Below, piece by piece: positions 7,242 through 11,797 of a stretch of DNA of 16,071 nucleotides. The notes beneath the pieces were generated by a model, which saw only the letters and a program-made list of their open reading frames with translations, did no database searches and was not told the origin of the DNA. Position 1 is the stretch's first letter; each line of letters starts with the position of its first letter. This DNA is from Candidatus Curtissbacteria bacterium RIFCSPLOWO2_01_FULL_38_11b (lineage in GTDB: Bacteria; Patescibacteriota; Microgenomatia; Curtissbacterales; GWA2-41-24). Location: assembly GCA_001774995.1 (NCBI GenBank), contig MFBO01000036.1, positions 27,584 to 43,654 on the forward strand. The letters run 5' to 3'. The position numbers and the translations under genes are program-made.

Positions 7242-7362
7242 TGAAATTTATTATCTCTTAATAACTAATATATATTATGATGGGCGTGCGTGGGCTGTCA
7301 CCATTACCCAACTGGATGATGCTGAAAAGGCACAGAAATTGATATACTTTTCAAAAAGGTAA
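7231..7362 (+). pseudogene. Possible 3' remnant of an unrecognised gene
   Basis: An open frame without a usable start ends at TAA 7360-7362 and encodes, in its last part, YYDGRAWAVTITQLDDAEKA then QKLIYFSKR. The composition is protein-like, in contrast with the surrounding DNA, but I do not recognise the family. It could be a broken gene left by rearrangement between hepT and the membrane protein gene. Confidence 0.25.
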
Positions 7363-7512
7363 GAAGTTACGACATTAGGTTCCAGTTCAGCAACCTCTAG
7401 TTCAATTTTTAATATCGCGGATTCTTTCGAGGCTTAATGGGTTTCGGTGTACAGAAAAACTGGGTGTCTATGGTTAATGTTTCCGAACTTTTATTTGTGC
7501 CAAAATTGCGAG

Positions 7513-7518
7513 TATAAT
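7513..7518 (+). promoter_or_regulatory. -10 box upstream of the membrane protein gene
   Basis: TATAAT starts 21 bases before ATG 7534, giving a predicted leader of about nine bases. A T-rich block near 7490-7495 is at the right distance for a weak -35. Confidence 0.45.
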
Positions 7519-7533
7519 TAAACTAATAACCAG

Positions 7534-8115
7534 ATGAATACCGTTAAGCGAATTATTACTATATCTTTAATAATTTTCTTTCTTCTAATCATTCTTTATT
7601 CAATTTCGGGTGTAGCATGGCTTTATTTTTACGACAAAGCTGAGTTTGGAAATGCTCTGAAGGACGCAGGGTCGTCATTTGTTGCAGTTGGCGGAGAAAA
7701 TATCTGGATGCTTATATTGACATTTGGGTGGATTCTTGGTTGGTTCATATATTCTTTCTATCGACGTAGAATGAAACTTCCTCAAAGCGTTGTTCAAATT
7801 CATATTTTTATAGCATTAACTTTTTTTCTCGCATTAGAACTAATAGCGGAAGGATTTATAAATGCTTCCGTTAATAGTCTTCAATTTCTGGCTCTTATAG
7901 CTCAGTCGGCATTCTATATCATTATCGGGATTCTATTAGTATTGCGAAAGCGAACAGTAGCTTATTTATATATGGCACTATTTCTTATGCAATTAGTTTT
8001 TTATAGCACAATCCTTAAACCTACCTCTGTTTCTCAGGTTACAATAGGACTTTTATTTATAGGCACAATAGCTTGGTTTATATTACTACGGAGAAACTGG
8101 AATCAACTCCATTAA
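7534..8115 (+). CDS. Predicted six-helix membrane protein of unknown function
   Basis: I do not recognise this 193-residue protein. It is very hydrophobic, with likely membrane helices at about 7-31, 57-76, 88-108, 115-137, 142-160 and 168-186. The loop after the second helix (YRRRMKLP, 76-83) and the loop RKR (138-140) are basic, as is the C-terminal RRNW, suggesting that these face the cytoplasm. The segment 32-56 would be an extracytoplasmic loop. No catalytic motif is visible. It stands alone, downstream of a -10 box and upstream of the third FtsZ-tail copy. It may belong to the same accessory island as the toxin-antitoxin genes. Confidence 0.75.
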   Translation: MNTVKRIITISLIIFFLLIILYSISGVAWLYFYDKAEFGNALKDAGSSFVAVGGENIWMLILTFGWILGWFIYSFYRRRMKLPQSVVQIHIFIALTFFLALELIAEGFINASVNSLQFLALIAQSAFYIIIGILLVLRKRTVAYLYMALFLMQLVFYSTILKPTSVSQVTIGLLFIGTIAWFILLRRNWNQLH

Positions 8116-8233
8116 TTCTGATATTGCCATTTTATTTAGTTTAAGTTATTCTTTTAGTACCTTTTATGACCCAAGAATGACATTAGTTATTCTTGCCAGT
8201 CTTAACTACTTTGAACCCAAATAGAGTACATGG

Positions 8234-8257
8234 CTTAGGAATTCCCACATTCCTAAG
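8234..8257 (+). repeat. Perfect 9-bp inverted repeat abutting the right repeat copy
   Basis: CTTAGGAAT (8234-8242) and ATTCCTAAG (8249-8257) are separated by six bases. The right arm is part of the FtsZ-tail coding copy at 8241-8270, and the hairpin ends one base before the 13-bp direct repeat. No T-run follows. Confidence 0.6.
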
Positions 8258-8270
8258 ACAAATCCGCTAA
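8241..8270 (+). repeat. Third copy of the FtsZ C-terminal tail ([13 protein letters not shown])
   Basis: The codons ATT CCC ACA TTC CTA AGA CAA (8241-8261), then ATC CGC TAA, encode [13 protein letters not shown], identical in protein to the last nine residues of FtsZ and different in synonymous codons. The open frame extends back only to a TAG near 8188 with no ATG and no FtsZ similarity upstream. It is therefore an isolated tail, possibly the original ftsZ 3' end displaced by an insertion. Confidence 0.75.
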
Positions 8271-8271
8271 A
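8259..8271 (+). repeat. 13-bp direct repeat, right copy
   Basis: CAAATCCGCTAAA is identical to 5641-5653, 2.6 kb upstream. It is the proposed right border of the accessory region. Confidence 0.7.
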
Positions 8272-8283
8272 TATGTTTATCCA

Positions 8284-8312
8284 TTGAATTATTATTTTTC
8301 CCGCGATAAACT
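8284..8312 (+). promoter_or_regulatory. Promoter of the VOC-family gene
   Basis: TTGAAT (8284-8289), a 17-base spacer and TAAACT (8307-8312) form a sigma-70-type promoter. The predicted start near 8319 gives a leader of about 58 bases, long for this window. Confidence 0.6.
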
Positions 8313-8333
8313 TCGGGTACAAAAATCGAATCC

Positions 8334-8369
8334 TCCTCCGCATAAAGCTACGGAGGACGAGGGAGGTGA
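8334..8369 (+). promoter_or_regulatory. Leader hairpin and strong ribosome binding site of the VOC gene
   Basis: TCCTCCG (8334-8340) pairs perfectly with CGGAGGA (8351-8357). The SD sequence GGGAGGTGA (8361-8369) ends seven bases before ATG 8377. The TCCTCC stretch (8331-8336) resembles the anti-SD tail of 16S rRNA and could pair with either purine block. This could allow a fold that hides the SD sequence and one that frees it. Confidence 0.5.
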
Positions 8370-8376
8370 AAAGCAA

Positions 8377-8757
8377 ATGATTAGAGCACTTGAAGCAGTT
8401 ATTTTATCCTCAGAAAATGCCGCGAAATTAGCCGAATTTTACCGAGAAAAAGTGGGTTTAGGTCAGAGTCAGGAAATGAAAATTGGCGATAAAGGCGAAA
8501 AGGGATATGATTTTAATCTTAAAGGTGCCAATCTTTACATCCTTGACCATTCAGAGATTAAAGGCAAAAACTCGCAACCTTCAAGAGCCATGTTTAACTT
8601 AGAGGTTGATGATATCGAGAAAGAAGCAGAGCGTATTAAAAAAGCCGGAGTTAAGGTGGTACAAGATATCTACCATGTAGAAAGTTACGGCCTCATTGCT
8701 ACGTTTGAAGATATAGACGGTAACTATTTTCAACTTGTGCAAGTTAGAGCAAACTAA
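8377..8757 (+). CDS. VOC superfamily protein (glyoxalase/bleomycin-resistance fold)
   Basis: The 126-residue product has the paired beta-alpha-beta-beta-beta modules of the vicinal oxygen chelate fold: module 1 about 1-57 (ALEAVILSSENAAKLAEFYR, then GLGQ) and module 2 about 69-123 (RAMFNLEVDDIEKEAERIKK, then DIDGNYFQLVQ). The ATG at 8377 is chosen over an upstream in-frame TTG because it has a perfect SD sequence at the right distance and matches the family N-terminus. The usual metal ligands look degenerate: the first-strand His is replaced (ALEAVIL) and the final Glu is Gln119. A resistance or binding role is as likely as catalysis, and the substrate cannot be inferred. Confidence 0.8.
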   Translation: MIRALEAVILSSENAAKLAEFYREKVGLGQSQEMKIGDKGEKGYDFNLKGANLYILDHSEIKGKNSQPSRAMFNLEVDDIEKEAERIKKAGVKVVQDIYHVESYGLIATFEDIDGNYFQLVQVRAN

Positions 8758-8767
8758 TTTTGCCAAA

Positions 8768-8797
8768 TTGACAAGTTATATCAAATAGGAATAAAGT
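8768..8797 (+). promoter_or_regulatory. Promoter of the small membrane protein gene
   Basis: A perfect TTGACA (8768-8773) is followed after 18 bases by TAAAGT (8792-8797). The predicted start near 8804 would leave a leader of about 20 bases holding the SD sequence. Confidence 0.55.
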
Positions 8798-8807
8798 CAA
8801 GTGGTAA

Positions 8808-8816
8808 GGGAGGTGA
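8808..8816 (+). promoter_or_regulatory. Strong ribosome binding site
   Basis: GGGAGGTGA lies seven bases before ATG 8824, the same nine bases and the same spacing as at the VOC gene. It fixes the start of the 63-residue frame and is one of only two obvious SD sequences in the window. Confidence 0.8.
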
Positions 8817-8823
8817 GATACTT

Positions 8824-9015
8824 ATGGCATCAAGTTTAGACGCAAAAATGAAAGCGTGCATGACCCCTCATGCCTTAACCCACATTTTAACAGGTATCGG
8901 TGTCGGTCTTCTTTTGGTCGGTCTTTTCTCTGGCCTTGCAGCACAGGCTCTCGCATTGGGTATTATAGTAGTCGTTGCCGGTATTGTTATCGATTTTACA
9001 GTTAATAAAGGTTAA
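8824..9015 (+). CDS. Small two-helix membrane protein, unknown function
   Basis: This 63-residue protein has a short polar N-terminus (about 1-17, including K8, K10, C12 and two histidines H16 and H20) followed by two Gly/Leu/Val-rich membrane helices at about 19-38 and 41-58 and a basic end (NKG). The promoter and perfect SD sequence argue that it is truly expressed, probably at high level. I do not recognise a family. The helical hairpin with small residues (GIGVGLLLVGLFSGLAAQA) suggests tight packing or oligomerisation in the membrane. It is followed by the structured terminator-like element. Confidence 0.7.
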   Translation: MASSLDAKMKACMTPHALTHILTGIGVGLLLVGLFSGLAAQALALGIIVVVAGIVIDFTVNKG

Positions 9016-9038
9016 AAAGCAAAACTCAAAATTTATCA

Positions 9039-9182
9039 AAAAAGGGGAAATAGATTCGCCCGGACCTTATGGCCGGGGGTTCTCTCTTCTTCACCGAGTC
9101 TGACCCGGTCTTCACTAGATTCGACTCTCATCTCTGAAATGTGCGCCAGGGTTTTCTCGTTCAGAATGAACTTCCCCTTTTT
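9039..9182. terminator. Structured intergenic element, probable bidirectional terminator or small RNA
   Basis: AAAAAGGGGAA (9039-9049) pairs perfectly with TTCCCCTTTTT (9172-9182), so each strand ends in a T-run after a G/C stem. Inside are three local hairpins: CCCGG-A-CC-TTAT-GG-CCGGG (9059-9077), GAGTC/GACTC (9096-9100 with 9123-9127) and GTTCA-GAA-TGAAC (9159-9171). This makes a closed multi-branch fold of 144 bases, much larger than a simple terminator and richer in G+C than its surroundings. It lies between convergent genes. I do not recognise a known RNA family on either strand. Confidence 0.55.
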
Positions 9183-9201
9183 GCAAATATTCTATAGCAC
9201 A

Positions 9202-9927
9202 TCAGTTTGCAACCACAATAGCTCCTAGCATTCCTTCTGGTACATGGGCTGAGCAATGATAATTATATTGGCCTGGTTTTTCAAAAACAGTTTCAAAAAT
9301 GTCTCCAAGTTTTAATTCTCTTGAGTTTTGGCTAGGAAAATAAGTATGTTCAGGATGAGTCTCGGTATTTACAAAATGCCCGATATCTTCAAGGTTTTCC
9401 CAAACGATTTTAGTCTCGGGTGAAATAATAATTTTCTCTGGCTCGTACTTTAAACCGGTCATTTTTACAGTAACTTCCCCTCTGCCTCTCATATCCAGAT
9501 ACTCGGATATCTTTTTTGAGTCTATCGAAAATTCAAATGAGCCATCATGGCAGGAACCGTCGGGCCAGCATGCTTTATACATAACTTTGTATTTGCCATC
9601 CGAAAGTTGTCCGGTCAGGTCCTTTTTCAAGGCTGTATTACTGTCCTCTATTTTGATATCACCAGTTGCCGCTTGCTGTCCTTGATCATCGACAACAAAA
9701 ATTTCGCTACCTGTTGCCAAATCAAAATCAAAATTAATTGTTATATTGACAGGTTGAGCAACATAAATTTCATCGTGCATTGGGGTAGAGTCTAAAAAAT
9801 GTGGCGTTTTAACAAAACTTGAAGGTGCTAAAGATGTATCTTTTTTAAAGTTATTAAATATAAAAAAGCTTATAAAAATAACTACTATTATCAGAAGCAA
9901 AAGATTTAAAATCTGAGGCTTTTTCAT
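9202..9927 (-). CDS. CopC-like domain fused to a cupredoxin (copper-binding, exported)
   Basis: This 241-residue protein has an N-terminal membrane anchor or signal (about 8-25), then a CopC-like beta domain (about 40-138; PHFLDSTP, ITINFDFDLATGSEIFVV, ACWPDGSCHDGSFEFS), then a plastocyanin-type cupredoxin (about 150-241). Cupredoxin copper ligands are complete: H184 (DIGHFVN), C225, H228 and M233 (YHCSAHVPEGM). In the CopC part, H43 and H127 are candidate Cu ligands, and C120 and C126 flank the DGS loop. It is probably an outward-facing copper binder or electron carrier. The ATG start overlaps the upstream stop as TGATG, showing coupling with the neighbouring CopC-like gene. Confidence 0.85.
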   Translation of the reverse strand: MKKPQILNLLLLIIVVIFISFFIFNNFKKDTSLAPSSFVKTPHFLDSTPMHDEIYVAQPVNITINFDFDLATGSEIFVVDDQGQQAATGDIKIEDSNTALKKDLTGQLSDGKYKVMYKACWPDGSCHDGSFEFSIDSKKISEYLDMRGRGEVTVKMTGLKYEPEKIIISPETKIVWENLEDIGHFVNTETHPEHTYFPSQNSRELKLGDIFETVFEKPGQYNYHCSAHVPEGMLGAIVVAN

Positions 9928-10415
9928 CAAGGGCTAACCGAGAAACCGAAGGAGCCGTCGTGGCATGAGCCATCTGGCCAGCAGGCGGTGTACTGTACTT
10001 TATAATTAGCTCCCAACGCCGCTTTTATCGGCGCACTCATGGAAAGGTTGTCACTTGCAATTGTTGTTGGTCCTGCTGTCTGCTCATTACCGTTTAATGT
10101 AACAGATATTTCAGAACCTTCTGCCAAATCAAAGTTAAAATTGATTTCAACTTTAGTAGGGGTAGAGCTTAATTGGTCGTTATTTAGAGGGGTAGAAGAA
10201 ACAAAGTGTGGTGATTTAATGTTTTGAAAATTTTCCTGCTCAAATTGTGCAGATGTTGTTCCGCCAGCTTGCTGATCCGAAGTTAAGTCTTGAGTGCTGG
10301 TTGCTGTTTGATTGAGCTGTGTACCGGTTTTACCTGGACCGTATAAAAGGTAGATAGCACCAGCTATAATTACTAAAATTACTATTCCGGCTACTGCAAG
10401 AAGATTTCTGTTCAC
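9927..10415 (-). CDS. CopC-like copper-binding domain protein, membrane-anchored
   Basis: This 162-residue product has one N-terminal membrane helix (about 5-25), a Ser/Thr/Gln-rich linker (30-65) and a single CopC-like domain (about 69-162). It carries SPHFVSSTP (H70), VEINFNFDLAEGSEISV and the C-terminal ACWPDGSCHDGSFGFS motif (C145, C151, H152), which is nearly identical to that of the downstream fusion protein. The two genes therefore look like a tandem duplication, one copy having gained a cupredoxin. The start is GTG 10415; a good promoter lies just upstream. Classical CopC has DGH in this loop, so copper binding by the CxxDGSCH version is likely but unproven. Confidence 0.8.
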   Translation of the reverse strand: MNRNLLAVAGIVILVIIAGAIYLLYGPGKTGTQLNQTATSTQDLTSDQQAGGTTSAQFEQENFQNIKSPHFVSSTPLNNDQLSSTPTKVEINFNFDLAEGSEISVTLNGNEQTAGPTTIASDNLSMSAPIKAALGANYKVQYTACWPDGSCHDGSFGFSVSP

Positions 10416-10425
10416 AACTGTAATG

Positions 10426-10455
10426 AGTTTATGATATCCTGTCCCAGCTTGTCAA
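10426..10455 (-). promoter_or_regulatory. Promoter of the copC-like operon (minus strand)
   Basis: On the minus strand TTGACA (10455-10450), an 18-base spacer and TAAACT (10431-10426) precede the GTG at 10415. The predicted start leaves only a few bases of leader. It lies in the 44-base gap shared with the divergent cutA frame, so both sides could be co-regulated. Confidence 0.6.
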
Positions 10456-10459
10456 AAAA

Positions 10460-10765
10460 ATGATTGTAATCTTTACTACTCTTAATAAAAAAGATAAGGC
10501 CCTAAAAATCGGTATGGGACTTTTAAGGGCGAAACTCATTGCCTGCTTTAACCTTTTCCCTGTTACATCAGCTTACTGATGGAAAGGAAAAATCATAAGC
10601 GAAAAAGAAACCATGATGATTCTAAAAACCAAGGTGCAAAATTATAAAAAGATCGAAAGCTATATCAAGAAGCATTCAGACTACGAAATCCCGGAAGTAG
10701 TTACTGTTAAACCTTCGCAAGTAAGCAAACCTTACTTAAAATGGATTGAAAAGGAGAGTGCTTAA
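10460..10765 (+). pseudogene. cutA: Divalent-cation tolerance protein CutA1, interrupted by one in-frame TGA
   Basis: From ATG 10460 the frame encodes a complete CutA1 of 101 codons plus stop, with a single TGA at codon 40 (10577-10579). Before it reads IVIFTTLNKKDKALKI, then LIACFNLFPVTSAY; after it WKGKIISEKETMMILKT, then YEIPEVV and YLKWIEKES. All CutA landmarks are present (LxAC, GKI, ILKT, the YExPE-like YEIPE, YLxW). The TGA falls in the conserved Y-x-W-x-GKI segment, where Trp, Tyr or Arg is usual, so one base change (TGG or CGA to TGA) explains it. TGA ends several other genes here, so the code is standard. It may be a recent nonsense mutation, a read error or readthrough. It is divergent from the copper-binding genes and its stop overlaps the convergent metallopeptidase stop. 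Confidence 0.88.
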
Positions 10766-11127
10766 GACTTAGATTTTTGGCGGTTTATTTCTTTAATCTT
10801 TTCATCTGTTATCCCAAAATGGTGAGCAATTTCGTGCCAAACAGTGTTAAGTACTAAATTTTTTATCAATTGCTCATCTCCTTTAGTAACAAGTTCAATT
10901 GGGCCTTGGAAAATCGTTATTTTATCAGGTAATACCATGGTGTAATTTATTCCGCGTTTAGGTTTAGGGATTCCTTCGTATAATCCAAGAAGCAATCTTC
11001 CTTTGGCATGCTCTGGCTTTGGCCAACGTTCAACGACAATGGCCACATTATCCAGTTTCACTTTAAATTCTTCCGGTAAGTCCTCAAGCGCTTTATTTAC
11101 TAAATTCTCAAATTCTTCTGTAATCAC
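10762..11127 (-). CDS. Zincin-like metallopeptidase family protein
   Basis: This 121-residue protein carries TVWHEIAHHFGITDEKI at 95-111: the HExxH zinc motif (H98, E99, H102) with a third candidate ligand at D108. Other family landmarks are FENLVNKALEDLPEEF (6-21), LDNVAIVVE (25-33), LLGLYEGIPKPKRG (46-59) and LPDKITIFQGPIE (66-78). This matches the small possibly-metalloprotease family (zincin fold) common in bacteria, whose substrates are unknown. The length is normal. The start is GTG 11127, six bases downstream of a TAAAAT box. The stop overlaps the cutA stop on the other strand. Confidence 0.87.
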   Translation of the reverse strand: MITEEFENLVNKALEDLPEEFKVKLDNVAIVVERWPKPEHAKGRLLLGLYEGIPKPKRGINYTMVLPDKITIFQGPIELVTKGDEQLIKNLVLNTVWHEIAHHFGITDEKIKEINRQKSKS

Positions 11128-11133
11128 ATGAGC

Positions 11134-11139
11134 ATTTTA
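11134..11139 (-). promoter_or_regulatory. -10 box of a leaderless metallopeptidase promoter (minus strand)
   Basis: On the minus strand TAAAAT is followed by exactly six bases and then GTG 11127. This repeats the -10/N6/start layout of ftsQ, vapB and mntA. No clear -35 is seen. Confidence 0.4.
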
Positions 11140-11161
11140 GCCTAATTACAATGTGATTGCT

Positions 11162-11187
11162 TGATATCATAATTTAAATCATGATTT
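11162..11187. promoter_or_regulatory. Pair of palindromes in a divergent intergenic region
   Basis: TGATATCA (11162-11169) and AAATCATGATTT (11176-11187) are perfect palindromes of 8 and 12 bases, placed between the divergent metallopeptidase gene and the gene at 11297. Their position suits a repressor site acting on either side, but A+T-rich palindromes also arise by chance. Confidence 0.3.
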
Positions 11188-11296
11188 CAACTTCCCTTTC
11201 AATTTTCTTCAAACAAACCCTCCTTTTATTTTCCCGCTTGATTTTCACGGAGATTTTGTTCTACTATGCTTACAGTTACATAAGCTAAGTAAAAAA

Positions 11297-11761
11297 ATGA
11301 CAGAGAGGCCTATATTCTCAAAAGTAGTAGATACTTTATTTGGACGAAGACAATCGTTCAGGCTTTATCCAACAAGCACAAGAGTTGAAGATTTGGATCA
11401 ATCTAGGAATTATACTCACATTTCTCCTATACCCTTAAGACCAGGGGACAAAAGAAGGATTAATAATTTAGAATTATCTGTGCTTAAAACACCTGATGGA
11501 TTCAGTACAACTGAATTCAAAATTAGGGAAACGAGAAATAGTGTTAATGGTTTAAAAAATCTAAGCCTAAATGAGTTCAGCGTTAAAAACGGAATCGTTC
11601 GAATCGGTTCTGATGTAATAATTTTATATAGGGGAGAAAGTAGGGCAGGCAGGAGAAAAATAGTAATAGCGAGACCCGATGGTATAGATGTTCATTCACA
11701 GCAGCATAGACAACGAAAGCAAAGAAAATTGGCAGCAGAATTAGCCCCTTGCTCTTCTTGA
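11297..11761 (+). CDS. Hypothetical basic protein
   Basis: I do not recognise this 154-residue protein. It has no membrane helix or signal peptide and many basic residues. The middle part (about 40-130) alternates hydrophobic and polar residues as in a beta-rich fold, for example INNLELSVLKT (55-65) and NGIVRIGSDVIILYRGE (97-113). It ends in a His/Gln/Arg/Lys-rich helix-like tail (HSQQHRQRKQRKLAAEL, 132-148) that could bind nucleic acid; this is inference. ATG 11297 follows a run of seven A residues with no SD sequence. The stop lies inside the -35 box of the ileS promoter. The frame is long for an A+T-rich region, which supports it being real. Confidence 0.6.
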   Translation: MTERPIFSKVVDTLFGRRQSFRLYPTSTRVEDLDQSRNYTHISPIPLRPGDKRRINNLELSVLKTPDGFSTTEFKIRETRNSVNGLKNLSLNEFSVKNGIVRIGSDVIILYRGESRAGRRKIVIARPDGIDVHSQQHRQRKQRKLAAELAPCSS

Positions 11762-11786
11762 ACCAATATTTACCATCTGACATAAT
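11758..11786 (+). promoter_or_regulatory. Promoter of the ileS-rodA unit
   Basis: TTGAAC (11758-11763), a 17-base spacer and CATAAT (11781-11786) lie 12 bases before the ileS ATG. The predicted transcription start is about five bases from the start codon, so the mRNA would be nearly leaderless. The -35 overlaps the stop of the preceding gene. Confidence 0.6.
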
Positions 11787-11797
11787 TATTCCTGGGT

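Larger units (their letters stand above)
7162..7533 (+). other. Gene-free stretch between hepT and the membrane protein
   Basis: This 372-base stretch has no complete gene I can support. It contains the 10-bp repeat copy at 7190-7199, a strong imperfect palindrome at 7214-7241, a short open frame that may be a gene relic (7231-7362), and a TATAAT near its end. The 10-mer TTACGACATT occurs at 7367-7376 and also at 6384-6393 upstream of mntA. From 7380 to 7500 I see nothing clear. Confidence 0.5.

Noticed and set aside
8284..8376. 31-residue N-terminal extension of the VOC protein from a TTG
   Set aside because: It covers the promoter -35, the leader hairpin and a perfect SD sequence that points to ATG 8377.
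9039..9182. tRNA or known RNA gene (tmRNA, SRP RNA, RNase P, 6S)
   Set aside because: The ATTCGA stretch looks faintly like a T-loop, but there is no acceptor stem with matching arms, and the conserved cores of the other RNAs are missing.
10460..10765. Genome-wide UGA recoding (as in Gracilibacteria or Absconditabacteria)
   Set aside because: ftsW, murG, the CopC-like gene, rodA and the hypothetical gene end naturally at TGA, and no other gene needs UGA as sense. Gly would also be unexpected at this CutA position.
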